A stretch of DNA of 64,000 nucleotides, taken from positions 12,361,195 through 12,425,194 of the forward strand of contig NC_047068.1 in the NCBI RefSeq assembly GCF_902459465.1, read 5' to 3'. Below the pieces are notes generated by a model, which saw nothing but the letters and a program-made list of their open reading frames with translations, searched no databases and was not told the DNA's origin. This document shows positions 48,001-59,263 of this stretch, one piece after another; position 1 is the first letter of the stretch, and every line of letters begins with the position of its first letter. Position numbers and translations under genes: made by a program. The DNA is from Asterias rubens. Taxonomy: Eukaryota > Echinodermata > Asteroidea > Forcipulatida > Asteriidae.

Positions 48001-51000
48001 AATGTACATTTAAGGTCACACTTATTGTAAACATATTCAAGTGAGTTATGTCAATTGTGGACTGAAGAAAATGTTGAGGGTTGAATCTGTTCTCTTGTCG
48101 GTAGCCAATGAAGTTTCCTAAGTGATGGGGTAATATGTTCTCTCAAAGGTGTGGAACATATTAAACGAGCTGCACTATTATGTAATCTTTGAACTCTGTC
48201 CAATAAAAAAAAAGTTGCATCTCTGAGAGTGCTGGCTGCAAAATAATAAGATTCAATTTCAAACCAGCTGTATATTTTATCCAAGAATTTACTTCCAGAG
48301 TCTTCCAACTAATTTGAAATTTCTTTTTCTTCATTTGACAGCCCGGCAGAATGAGTATAGAATTGATGCTAATCAGGAATTCATCGCATTAGGTAGGTAC
48401 AGTCCGAACTGAACATGTTTCCTTCCAGTTATCCAGCTACCAATGGACAACTTTTGAATTAAAACTTGCTCAAGTCATGCCTATTTTCATCTTAAAGTCA
48501 CTGGACACTATTGGTAAAAGTCAAAGACTAGTCTTCTCACTTGGTGTATCTCAACATATGCAAAAAATAACAAACGTGTGAAAATTTGGTTGTCGAATTT
48601 GCGAGATAATAATGGAAGAATAAACACCCTTGTCATACGAGGTTGTGTGATTTCAGATGCTTGATTTCGGGAACCTAAAAAAATCAAATTCTCGGAAGAT
48701 TACTTCTTTCTCAAAAAGTATGTTACTTCAGAGGGAGCCGTTTCTCATGTTGTTTTATACTATCAACAGCGGATTTATGTTGCCTTGCCCTTTTTTTGGG
48801 GGGGGGGCTTAGACGATTGAAAATGTGATTTTAAAAGTTTTTGAAAGCTTAAGTTAAGCATAATTTATTGCCTTTGTATTAATTTGCTTGTTTTGGGTTG
48901 GTTTGTTTTTACCAGGTGTGTGCAATATAGCAGGTTCGTTTTTATCTGCATACCCAGTTACTGGTAGCTTCTCCAGGTAATGTGCAAGGGACATGTCTGC
49001 TTCAATTGTAATAGGGAAAGCTTTGTCACAACAGTTCTAGATTCCATAAGATAGAGGTTTATAAGATCCAACTTGTTGATAGAACCAAGATCAAGAACAT
49101 CACTCAAAAGGGAACTGAAGACACACTTGTTGGTTTACATAGACTTACATTCGTTTTAGTTTAACTACATGTTTACAATATTGTTGGTTGTTTATAAATT
49201 TCCACTCAAGTAAACAACAAGTCATAAAACATTGGTGTTGATGAAAATAATATATATTGAGCGGAGGGCCATCTAGAAAACCATAAGGCTTGTAGCGGTG
49301 CAAATAGTTTACTAATGGGAAAATGGGTGTATTCATGCAAACTTGGAACTAATATATATATATTTTTTTCATTTTCATTTTGTGTATTGTTTTCATTTTG
49401 CGCCTTGATTTGTTTTCTTGAGAGGTACGCATTATATATCAATTATAACTATTATTATAAACCATCTTGTTTGTGACTTTTACAGGACGGCCATCAACTC
49501 CCAGTCTGGAGTCCGGACTCCCGGAGCTGGAGTCATCACCGGTGCAGTGGTCATCCTGGCTCTGAGCTTCCTAACACCAGGGTTCTACTACATTCCTAAG
49601 GCAGCCCTGGCTGCTATCATCATTGTTGCAGTGCTCAAGATGGTCAACTATAAAATCGTTATCGCTCTCTGGAGGTTAAGAAGTAAGTCATGGGTGTTTT
49701 GTTTATAGATCAGGTCATGGGGTTGGTGTAGTACAAAATACTCCTAAAAATTGTATGAAAATCTTATAAGAAACTTATAAGAATCTTATAAGGAACTTAT
49801 AAGGAACTTATAAGAATCTTATAAGGTACTTATAAGAATCTTATAAGAATTGTACAAGAATCTTATAAGAATCTTTCAAAATTCTGAGAGCATTCTTATA
49901 AGATTCTTAAAAGTACTTATAAGCAAAATAGTAAGATCTTATAAGAATTAATACGAATCTAAATTTTCTGACAATATCTTTCCTCTCCTTCCACCTCTAG
50001 TACCCTGGTTTGAATCATGTCGGGAGGGCACTTTTTGGATTAAGTTTTGACTGCTTGGGTTTTCCCTGGAAAAATCTTTTGTGGTTGGGTTGTGAAGTGT
50101 TTATTCTGAAAAGAATCTGTGGTTGACAACTCGTTGTTTCGATCAGTATGCTCTTATCGTCTGCAGGAGAAAGCTGGACTCTGTTGCTAAATGATGCTTA
50201 ACATGCATGGATTATTGTTGACTCAAACTGGCCTAGAAAACCATATATTTATTTATTGTTATTATTGCAGAGATTGAGCTGTTGGGATTCTTTGCAACCT
50301 GCATCTCATCAATGTTTATAGGCGTTGCTTATGGAACCGGAGTTGGCATGGTGTTGGATTTATTCATCTTAATGTATTCGATGGCAAGACCCGGCATCAA
50401 GGTGGTGGAGCCACTAACTTCGGAACAGATGACTCAAGATATGCATTCAACTTCTCAAATTCAGGTAATAATAATAATAATAATAACAATAGTAACTACT
50501 TCTTACATAGGGCATTTCACAATACGTATCGATGGGCTTTACATTCGTGCCCTGGTCATTGGGCCAATAACATTCCTCTGTCAACAGCCTGGTCGTGGTT
50601 TCCCTCTTAGTTTTTGATTTCATTCCCATTAATGTTGTTTTGTCCTTGTCTTTCTCTGGGCGCTTTGCAACCTTAGTAAAAGGGCTTTACAAATGTTATC
50701 AATAGTAGCTTCTTTATATATAGCGCTCAGGTCGGTCACCATGGCGTATTATTATTAATATTATGATTATTAATTGATACTTTTGTTTCCCCAGATACGA
50801 TCCAACTCAGCGGTGATTATCCAAGTCGATCGTAGCATTCATTACCCAGCCGCTGAGTATATCTTTGATACACTCAGTGAACACATGCAGAAGAAGGACT
50901 ACGCTAGACCGGTTATCTTAGATCTCAGCTTCGTGTCTGAATTGGACTTTACTGTCATTGAGGTAGGCTGGATTCCAGACCATTATCATGGTGCAGCAGT

Positions 51001-53704
51001 AGTGTTTTTTTCCCTATTCATTCCTGTGTAATCATATCGAGGCTGGAAGGGGAAATGGTCTTGTACCTTTATATAATTTTAAGGACAAAAGGAAGACTCA
51101 AGAAGGTCTGAAAACAAGACCAAAATTGATGGAAGAATGCTGAAATCATGGCATTCCACCTCTGGAGCTATTTACTTCAAGGAGCTTTTAGTAACTCAGT
51201 TGGAGACAAATAGATCAAAGAATATGATTCTTATTATCTGAAGAAAGTAAATGTTATTGTTTTTTTCAGCAGGAAGACTTAAGTTTGAATTAAGGTTGTA
51301 TGTCAGTTTTGTAATGATGTTGTGTCTCACATGAGAGTGTTCATGCAGAAACTTTTTGTAATGATGTTGTATATAAAAAAAACACACGATATATCTCATA
51401 TGACTATGTCCGTGCAAAAATGTTTTCAATGATTATTTATCTTTATGAAAATAGTCCGTGCAAAAACATTGCATCTCAATTTTTTTAATGCTTTTCTGGA
51501 AGATACTTCTTGCTCTGACAAGATGTTCTCAAATTTAATTCTGATATCAGGGTTTTCATGATGCTGCGAATGACTTTAAAAAGGCCGATGTTGAACTCTT
51601 CTTTGCTTGCTCAAAGGTAAGATTTTTTTTACTTTTGAGGGAAATGAGGAACGTTAATGCAAAATTTTACTTTTTCCCCTTTTTGCATATAGTTAGAATT
51701 TGTGCTCTTGATTGTTATTGGATACAGGGTGCATGACAAGGAAAGCCTGATGGGCGAGTGTTCCAAGACTTTTTCCAAACCTCAGCTTTATAAGGCTCCG
51801 TCTCTGGGTACCATCTTATACATGAAACACCAACATAAATGTACACACTGCTCCATAACGGATGGCTGACCCAAAGCCAGAGTACAAGCCAAGGTTCCGA
51901 TTAAAGTGGTTCACAAAGAAAACCAACAAAATGAATTTGAAACAAGAAACACTGACATTCTATACGGGACCTTGACAAACTTAGTACTGGACAAGGTTTT
52001 TAACCAACCGTTAACCAACAGTGTGTTTGAAATTGGTTGATTAAAAAAATATGGGAGACAATCACGGTGCATGAGTTACATTGTTGACAAACCGAGACTA
52101 CGATCGCTATCTTTAATTTCCCTAGTGTGGGATAATAAAGTTCTTATCTCATCTTGTATTTTCTTATTCTTATCTTATCTACTGGAAAACAAGCAGGGGG
52201 GTCGATTTTTTACGTGTCTCTCTAAAAAATTCACCGTGCTTTTAACAAAATTGAACATTTTACATTTCATCCACCTTCCCAACAGTTTTTAAACAATCAC
52301 TCAGGGCCAGTGCAGCCATGAGCAATCTTTTTATAATATTAATTTAATAAATATTTGGTTTGTTGTAACACCATGTGTGTATTTACTTGCCAGGTAGAGT
52401 TTGTTCTAAAGCCGTGTTCGCATTGGACTAACGTTTAGACAGTGGTTAACATTCCAAAAGGGGAAACTTACCAGCGTCCGCACTTGGATTATTGACGTGG
52501 GTAAACTAACCGACACGATCAGTAAAACACATATCGTCTAACTTCAGAAAAACGCAGTGACCTTTGACAGGGGTGCATGACAGCGAGTTTGCATTGAGTG
52601 CAACCGAGCTTCCGTCCGTGTACACAATGCACGATGTACGATATGCCATCACACAATCACGTGGCGCTGCAGGTAGCTCGGGGATCGGATGTGGCTTTTT
52701 ACCGGGACGGCTTTTACCCTGATCGCGTTCGCATTGGACTTTTCGGCTCGGTTAAACTAACCTGGTCAATTTAACCGGGCACCTTTGGCTCGGTTAAACT
52801 ACCCATGCGGGTCGGGTAATTTACCTGGGAGGAAAACTTCCTGGGCTGTTCGCATTGGACTTAAAATGGGTAAGTTACCCATTGGCTCGGTTGGTTTACC
52901 CAAATTAAGTCCAATGCAAACATGGCTTTAGAGAACTGTCTTTCTTTATTCTACTACCATGGAGTAGATTTATCGGATGTTTGGGAGACTTCTCAGTTCT
53001 GAAAAGAACTGTCCTGCTTTTTAACTACTACCCGGGCGGAAGGTATAGAAAATTGGCTGGGACTAACTACTTTTAATATACGATCGTAATTAACTGCACT
53101 ACCGCGGAGTCAGTTCTTGAAATTGGTCTCAACGTTTTGACTAGCTTGCTCTAGTCATAGCAATATTCATTTATTTTTCCATACACTCTTTCAGCCAAAC
53201 ATTACAGCGCTTCTTCTGAAAGCCGACATAGACAGCATGTCTATATATAGCACCGTAAAAGACGCCCTAGAAAAAATTGAGGAAAAACAAGGTAAGAGTG
53301 AAAGATGCAAATCATAGGCTTTAGTAGAGACTTTTAATTTATGGCGGGCAGAGGGCCCGGGTTGATTCGCCTCAAATAAAAAAAAGCAAAAAAAAAAAAA
53401 AACGGTTTCTAACATGGTCTGTTTGCTTTTGGGGTCCTTTTTCCTCTTCTTTCTGTTCCCAAATTTCCCCCACTGTTTGGCCTGAATTTTGCCGAGCATT
53501 CTCCCGTCCCCCACCTCCCAGGTTGTACGCCAATGATGCAAAACAAGAAATGTATAACTTTAACACAAATATTTTAGCCTTTAAGATAGACTCTGCTAGG
53601 GTCAAATAGTCAATAACTCTCTTACAAATGTTTTTATGCCATGTCATGCTTTTGTTGTTTTCTCATAAACATTATTTTTATTGTCTTTTGTTTTTACAGT
53701 TTAA
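42014..53704 (+). CDS. SLC26A11: SLC26A11-type sodium-independent sulfate/anion transporter
   Basis: Fifteen coding exons: 42014-42214, 42792-43008, 44004-44169, 44938-44992, 46046-46145, 46784-46935, 47510-47582, 48342-48392, 48916-48976, 49486-49682, 50271-50464, 50795-50962, 51551-51616, 53195-53291, 53700-53704. They give 600 aa (human about 606) with consistent phases. SLC26 proteins are multi-pass exchangers for sulfate and other anions; A11 is found on plasma and lysosomal membranes. Seen: the SulP signature region VIPQSLAYA followed by GLYSAYIGCFVY and GPTAIMSLL; transport-core helices through exons 3-10, including YPVTGSFSRTAINSQSG and YYIPKAALAAIII; then a cytoplasmic STAS domain in exons 11-14 (VILDLSFVSELDFTVIEG). 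The last exon contributes only part of a Val codon plus TAA. The start was chosen at the last of seven repeated ATGs because only that copy runs into the conserved protein. Confidence 0.95.
43252..43415. mobile_element. MITE with ~36-bp inverted ends in SLC26A11 intron 2
   Basis: CAGGAGTGTGTTTTGGCGAC at the left pairs with GTCGCCAAAACGCACTCCTG at the right, continuing through CCCCAACCAAAAACTGTTT; inner arms GTAACCGAG and CTCGGTTA also pair. No clear target duplication. Confidence 0.85.
44525..44805 (+). mobile_element. tRNA-Ser/Leu-type SINE in SLC26A11 intron 3
   Basis: TGTCATGGCTGAGCGGTTAA (A box) and GTGTGGGTTCGAGTCCCGG (B box) with a long-variable-arm spacing, as in type II tRNAs, followed by a non-tRNA body. 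Confidence 0.75.
45315..45698 (+). mobile_element. MITE family A copy in SLC26A11 intron 4
   Basis: TTTAAAGGCAGTGGACACTA to AGTGTCCACTGCTTTAA, complete. Confidence 0.88.
45699..45960 (-). mobile_element. tRNA-Ser/Leu-type SINE in SLC26A11 intron 4
   Basis: Minus-strand GGTGCCATGGTTGAGCTGTT and GGGGTTCGAATCCTGA, then the CCACCCAGGGGTGTACATGG body shared with 61190-61472. It directly follows a family A MITE. Confidence 0.75.
46450..46632 (+). repeat. Dispersed repeat (GGAGGCGATTGCC family) in SLC26A11 intron 5
   Basis: CAACGGAGGCGATTGCCTCC, GCCTTGGTGCCCTTGAAATG and CCTTGCCCTTTCAAAAACGA. Other copies lie at about 9955-10135 and 62030-62190, and inverted at about 24405-24545. Non-coding, family unknown. 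Confidence 0.7.
48060..48210 (-). mobile_element. LINE fragment (reverse transcriptase C-terminal region) in SLC26A11 intron 7
   Basis: The minus strand encodes LLDRVQRLHNSAARLI and HITPSLRKLHWLPTREQI, the signature stretch near the end of CR1/L2-type reverse transcriptases. The rest of the element is absent. Confidence 0.8.
48491..48790 (-). mobile_element. MITE family A copy in SLC26A11 intron 8
   Basis: CTTAAAGTCACTGGACACTA then the reverse core (GAGGGAGCCGTTTCTC); the far end is lost next to a T-run/G-run. Confidence 0.8.
49025..49140 (+). mobile_element. LINE C-terminal remnant in SLC26A11 intron 9
   Basis: A frame reads SLKRELKTHLL, the typical last block of CR1/L2-type ORF2, with decayed sequence before it. 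Confidence 0.45.
49755..49945. repeat. Palindromic CTTATAAG array in SLC26A11 intron 10
   Basis: About 15 copies of CTTATAAG or one-base variants, roughly every 10-14 bp, mostly as AATCTTATAAGAA or AACTTATAAGG. Confidence 0.9.
52407..52930. mobile_element. ~520-bp element with TAAAGCC ends in SLC26A11 intron 13
   Basis: TAAAGCCGTGTTCGCATTGG and CCAATGCAAACATGGCTTTA form the terminal inverted repeats. A second internal CGCGTTCGCATTGGAC near 52725 suggests nesting or internal rearrangement. Confidence 0.75.
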
Positions 53705-53842
53705 GAGCATCTACTGCCCTGACTTTCTGCCATTGATCGCTTCTGCCCTTCGTACACCATCTCTAAACCTTTGCCTGCCTAGCCACAGTCCATAAATGCT
53801 GTTCCTGCCTCTAGCGTATAGAGTGCTCGTTGCTGCATTCAA

Positions 53843-53848
53843 AATAAA
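53843..53848 (+). terminator. SLC26A11 polyadenylation signal candidate
   Basis: AATAAA about 140 bases after the SLC26A11 TAA, before the next dispersed repeat begins at about 53875. Confidence 0.6.
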
Positions 53849-53874
53849 ACAAACGTTGGATGCATAATCATGGG

Positions 53875-54020
53875 CCGATTTCACAAAGAGCTAAGATTGA
53901 TCTGAACTGCAAATCAATCAAAGTTGCTTAGTAAAGTGTGATGTCACAATACAAATCACCATGGTAATACTGACAATTTGTCTTACGATGGATTTTGATG
54001 CTTTGTGAAATCAAGCCCTG
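53875..54020. mobile_element. MITE relative with TTTCACAAAGAG ends
   Basis: GGGCCGATTTCACAAAGAGC and GCTTTGTGAAATCAAGCCC are inverted ends of a short non-coding element just after the SLC26A11 3' end. Confidence 0.7.
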
Positions 54021-54476
54021 GACTATTATTCCATTTCAGGAGGTGAGGTCCAGTGAAATGGAAAAGCCAGACATGGATCTGTGCATGCAGTGTATAATAA
54101 TAAACATTAGGTCTTTTCACACTTTCAAGCTATGGTCTTTGCCAAAAGTGACATGATTCCAATCCTACTTGACTTCATAAAATTTCACAACGGTTCAAAT
54201 CCACACTGCTTTCATAGCTTAGGACTTGTCCTAGGAGATATACAAAAACATGTGGCTAGGGGGAATAGACGTACACTAGTTACAGAATTATGCCAGTCAG
54301 CATGTGTTTTATAACACAGCTCGGTCTTAAATGTCAAATAAGAACAGAAAATGAACTTTGTAGTTGTTGTTCACGGTTCAAGACAAGAGAGGGCGCTGTT
54401 ACCGCGGGCACTATATTCAAAGACTATTGCCCGCTCTGGTACTGTTCCCGCAATACACGCACGCGTGATCACTAGC

Positions 54477-54537
54477 CTATATAAGTTCATCCCACGTGAC
54501 TGTGTTTCATCCAACCAGAATACAGAAGAAGCAATAG
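54477..54537 (+). promoter_or_regulatory. Possible TATA promoter and non-coding first exon of the sialyltransferase
   Basis: CTATATAAG at 54477-54485 is followed by an E-box CACGTG near 54493. A possible short leader ends at AATAG|GTGTG (54537). The coding start exon of the sialyltransferase opens at an acceptor (CCCCCCAG| at 56607) only 8 bases before its ATG, so an upstream leader exon is required; this is the best-placed candidate. Inference only. Confidence 0.3.
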
Positions 54538-55270
54538 GTGTGTTATAATCACCTCTATTCATCATTTTCTGCCTTGCAAAATGGAGTCTTTCCTTCTGAA
54601 ACATTTATCAGATCAAAAGTAACAATGGGTAATATGGTATTTTAAATTATTTATCCAAGCACTGGTAAAGTAAATTATTGAAACATGATTTATGACAATT
54701 CAAATTGAATCATGAATTCTTTGTTGGATCAAAATATCAATGTGTTTTGCCCCTTTGCACCATTCCAATGTCACTCGCAGCTACTTTTTGAGCAAATTTT
54801 TCTTCAGGTGAGATGATTGATTGTTTTTAAAGAAGTGAAAATTTGGAATATGGATAATAGTCTAATCTTTCTATTGAAAGAACTTCTCTCCCGAAGTTTA
54901 CAGTATCTTTCATAATTGCAAATAGAAATCTGGAGGGTTTGGTCGTAACAAGGAGCTATTTCTTTCTTGCCTCTTTTTAGAAAATTTAAGGCTAAGGGGT
55001 TGTTAATTTATAAAAATTATTTAATCACGAAAAACATGAACAAATAACCTTTTTTTATATTATTTTTCAGTATTAATAAGTTTAAGATGTATTTCTACAG
55101 GTTTTGTACTATTTGTACCAGATGGAAATTCAATAAATATTTTTTGTGTAAGATTGAAAATGCAATTTCACAAGTTTTTTCTTGATTTTAAAGTGGTGTA
55201 TTTTGTGCAAGCTCATTCTGCCACACATTGGACACATTGTGGTATAAAGTGTACATTTATAAAATGTAAG

Positions 55271-55619
55271 ATTAAAGGCACTGGCCACATTTGGTAATCG
55301 TCAAAGAACAGTGTTCTCACTTGGTGTACCCAACATATTAAGTCTGTAAACATTTTGACTCCATTGGTCATCAAAGTTGTAAGAGAATAATGAAAGAAAA
55401 AACACCCTTGTTGCACAAATGTGTGTGCTTTTAGATGGCTTAAAAAGACTTCAGACCTGAAGGCCTTATTATTTGAGTGAGAAATTACTCAAAAACCTTG
55501 TACTTAGAGGGGGCTGTTTTTCACACTGACTTATAATATCCAATGCTTTCCATTGCTCGTTACCAAGTAAGTTTTTATACTATTAAACAATTTATTTACC
55601 ATAGTGTCCAGTGCCTTTG
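55271..55619 (-). mobile_element. MITE family A copy before the sialyltransferase
   Basis: ATTAAAGGCACTGGCCACAT to ATAGTGTCCAGTGCCTTTGA, reverse core inside. Confidence 0.82.
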
Positions 55620-55849
55620 AACTTTAAATGGCCTGCAGAAAGTCAAGGCTCTGTGGCTTTTCAGTAGAAAAAAATGTGTGATGTCGAATTCCACATCATC
55701 TATGCACAAATATGACTTAACCCTGATAAGCAAGTTTGTCTGGATTAATGATTAACAGTAGTCTAGTTAATTATTTGCACAAAGTAAATATTGAAGCAAT
55801 GGGCGCCATATCTTAACAGTCACAACAGTGTTTACATGGCCCATGCTTA

Positions 55850-55935
55850 AAATACTTGTGTATCAAAGAACACTGGAGTCTACCTGCGTATCAAGGAACA
55901 CTGGAGTTTACTTGTGTATCAAAGGACACCTGGAG
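55850..55935. repeat. ~33-bp tandem repeat, 3 copies
   Basis: TGTATCAAAGAACACTGGAG, GCGTATCAAGGAACACTGGA and TGTATCAAAGGACACCTGGA start successive units. Confidence 0.85.
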
Positions 55936-56615
55936 TCATACTGTAGGCTTGCCAAAAGGTTCTATGTTTTGAATTCAAGATGGCAGCTTTTTAGGTCACA
56001 CTCCTTTAGGTTGAATGAAGGCTCGAGATTTCACTTAGGTAAGAACAACTTTTTGATTACTCTTTTAAGATATGTAGCTTTGCATGGAGGGGAAGGTAAA
56101 ACGAAACTGGTTGTATCTTCAGTTAAAAAAATTCAAACCTGTTAAAGTGGTGCTCTTAAGCAAATATCTTTCCTTTTTTTTTTTGGGGGGGGGGGGGAGG
56201 TAACTTTTAATGGCCGAGTCTTTTTTTCTTTTTTGTTGTTGTGTTGGGGGCAAAGAAATGGTTTGAGGGAAATCAAGTATGATTTCCAATGTATGCAAAT
56301 CTGTGATTTCATATTCACTATCTTATGAAGACCAATAACAAAACAGAAAAGTGAACACAAGAAGTCTCCTCAGGGGAACTCAAATACTAGGGTACTCGAT
56401 GGAAATTTTGTGTACAAAGTCTATGTGAAGTTCTGAACTACAGGGACAATGGAAAGAACAAAAGATGTCTCCACAGGGATGCACAAAATAGAAAGTGAAC
56501 TTTTTTACTTTCAAGTTCTTGCCATAATGTGCTCACCCTTTAATGAAAAGGAAACAGCCTTTTAAAGATAACCATTCTCCGCGCACCCCCCTTCTTTTTC
56601 CCCCCAGTTGGCGCC

Positions 56616-58661
56616 ATGGTGGAGAAAAAAATGCGGCTGACACTAAAGAAAGCTCTAAGGATAGCATTGGTATTCACAGCAGTTCTTGTTGTCTACATGA
56701 TCACATTTGGCATCAATACTGAAATAGATTGCTTTCAGTTTTGTGTTGGGTAAGTATGAAGTTTCTAGTGACATTTGACCTAGAGGTAAAATAAAAAACC
56801 AAGGATCCCAATAAACTAATCAACACACAAAATTTTAAGTTGATATGCCAATTCTTTCTCAAGAAAATTTTTTTTGTTTGTTTGGACTGTGACCTGGACT
56901 TTTGACATGAAGGTCCAGAAGAAATAGTCTGCAGTGACTTCGCCGACCAAGGAGCATAATATAACACCAATGTGTTGTAGTCGAGACCTTGAAGTCCAAG
57001 ACAGAGACCCAAGACCAGTCTTATCAAGACCAAGGACCAAGTTATTTGTGTCCGTTTTCTTTTGTTTCTTTTTTGGTAATGCTACGCCTTGAACACCCAG
57101 GGTGGATATGTGCAGATCACAATTCTTTATTATTACTTTTATAATTTTAAATTGGACCAAGACCAAGGCTTTTGCAAACTGAGACTGATAAAGGACCGCA
57201 AAAAGGTCTTGAGATGGTCTTGAGACCTAAAACTCTGAATCATAAATTATGCAATCATTATTCTAACACCACCAACACAACTAACCCTTAGGATTTGTGT
57301 TTATTGTTTTCAGAAAGACATGCTTCAGCTCTCGTCTCACAATACTAGTCTACAAAGATGACGTTGAGCCTAAGGATATGAAATTCCTCCAGAGCTTCCG
57401 GCCACAGCTGGGTTTAAAAAAATACGCCATGGACTCCATGACGGGACAACTTGACAGAGAGATATGCCCAATGGAAGAACACTTTCCGCAATTCACAACG
57501 ATTCCCACCCAAAACAACTGCGCTATTGTCGGAAACAGCGGAGTTCTCCTTCACAGCAACTGCGGGAATGAGATAAACTCCTATGATTATGTAATACGTA
57601 TGAACTTAGCACCTGTGCGAGATTTCGCAGACGATGTCGGCGTCAGGACAAATTTGACGCTGATGAACTTCGAGTCGCTGGTTTACTTGCACAGCAATCT
57701 CACGCAGAAAGAACCTGGGGATAAGTTCCTTGATATGTACGTGAACAGGGTGTGGTTTCTTAATGACACAGTGATTTGGTACGCCAAGTCCATGGCACCT
57801 AGAGAAACCAGAAAACGACTCCAACAGTCTGTGGAGGTGCTCAAGAATAAATATCAACTGCCGATTAGGTTTGGGTATAGCTGGAGAACTCTGCATGCTG
57901 AAAGGTACACTAGCATTGGTATTATAATTAAAAACTTTCGAAACCATGTCTTTGATTCGTACCAACTCTATCTACCTGGCAATCTCTGTGGTCTAGTTGG
58001 TAAAGAAACTGCTCTAGAATTGCAAAGGTTGTGGGTTTCGAACTCAACCTGAGTAATATGCCTGTGATTTATTTACACAGACCTCGGGGAAAGTACCCAG
58101 TATGCAGTCTCCAAACACACATCTGTGTAAGGGTACACCAAAATAATATTTGTGTCTTAAATGTTTCTCTTTCTTCAAACACCTTATTGGTGGATACAGG
58201 CACTATCAAGAATTTTTTATTTATTGTGCTGTACTCTGAAAGATTACTTGGTAGTAGCTTAGATTCAAATAAGTTCAACTTGTCCCCTATTTTCTTCTAG
58301 TAATCCATGCTTTCCTAACTACAGATATCTCAGCATGAAGCGACTAGCCACAACGGGGTTCAATGCTTACTACGTAGCTAAATCATTCTGCAAGCACATC
58401 ACCCTCTACGGTTTCTATCCGTTCAGCAAAGACGCACGAGGCTACCATGTACCCCATCACTACTACGAGGACGTCCGGTACGAGTACAGCAACCCCGTGC
58501 ACAATTTCAATTGGGAATTCAACAAATTGCAAGAGTATGAGAAGGAGGATGAGCCTTTGAAAGTGAAGACTGGGAAGTGTATCGGTGCCGCTGTGAGGAG
58601 GAGGGGTGAAGGTGTGGAGAAACCAATTGGGGATTTATTATGGTTTAAAGTGAAGCCATGA
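56616..58661 (+). CDS. ST8Sia2/4-like alpha-2,8-sialyltransferase
   Basis: Exons 56616-56749, 57314-57904 and 58325-58661 give 353 aa. The enzyme should add sialic acid to sialylated glycans in the Golgi lumen. It is a type II membrane protein: short basic cytoplasmic tail, one membrane helix at about 13-33, then the lumenal part. Sialylmotif L is at about 114-160 (CAIVGNSGVLL, SNCGNEI, DDVGVRT), motif S at about 249-272 (LYGFYPF), motif III at HHYYED (286-291), and motif VS is H301 to E306. Four cysteines (114, 128, 264, 327) match the two conserved disulfides. N-glycosylation sequons are at N158 and N173. Motif L most resembles the polysialyltransferases ST8Sia2/4, but the usual RCN is RMN, the basic stretch before motif S is shortened, and about 25 residues extend past the last Cys. 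Which acceptor it uses cannot be told. ATG context is strong (GCGCCATGG). Confidence 0.9.
57040..57140 (+). mobile_element. LINE 3' tail in sialyltransferase intron 1
   Basis: GCCTTGAACACCCAGGGTGG followed by TTATTATTA, matching the tail at 37385-37442. Confidence 0.65.
57985..58150 (+). mobile_element. tRNA-derived SINE, family 2, inside sialyltransferase intron 2
   Basis: GTGGTCTAGTTGGTAAAGAA and GGTTGTGGGTTTCGAACTCA, then CCTCGGGGAAAGTACCCAGT. It begins about 80 bp after the donor of exon 2. Confidence 0.72.
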
Positions 58662-58900
58662 CGAACATTTGAGTTCAGCTTAGACCAGGGCCCAGAACAA
58701 ATTGCAAAACAAATTGTCAGCATTACCATCATGGTTTGTGTTAAGACATCACACTTTACTTGGCAACTTCAATTGATTTGCATTACCGGTAACTCTTTGT
58801 GAAATGGGCCCCAGGGCCCAATCTCATGAAGCCTATAAGCCTAAAAACTTGCTCAGCACAAGAAATATTGTTGACAGAGACTGCTTACCAGCAAAAATTC

Positions 58901-58906
58901 AATAAA
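58901..58906 (+). terminator. Sialyltransferase polyadenylation signal candidate (proximal)
   Basis: AATAAA 240 bases after the stop, inside a dispersed repeat. A second pair of overlapping AATAAA sites lies at 59499-59509. Which is used cannot be decided from sequence. Confidence 0.35.
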
Positions 58907-58998
58907 TTTTACATTATTGCAACTGATGGTGCCCCACTCATTTGTAAGACAACTGCTGAGCAATATTTTCTGCTTTTAAGCAGAAAATGTTCCTTTAA

Positions 58999-59263
58999 AA
59001 AGGAACACGTTTGCCTTGGATCGGTCGAGTTGGTCTTTGAAAAGCGTTTGTAACTGTTTGTTATAAAATGCATATGGTTAGAAAGATGTTTTAAAAGTAG
59101 AATACAATGATCCACACACATTTGCCTCAAATTTGCATGGTTTTCCTTTTACTTTGCAAACGAACCAATCGGCCATTTATGGGGGTCAAAAATTTGACTC
59201 CCATAAATGGCCGACCGTGTTTGTAGACGAGGTAAAAGGAAAACCACACAATTTCGAGTGATA
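58999..59263. mobile_element. Partial copy of the palindromic MITE seen at 33458
   Basis: Begins AAAGGAACACGTTTGCCTTG, keeps the central inverted part (CATTTATGGGGGTCAAA and complement) and stops within the second arm. Confidence 0.8.

Noticed and set aside
57606..57965. 119-residue minus-strand frame
   Set aside because: Antisense shadow of sialyltransferase exon 2.
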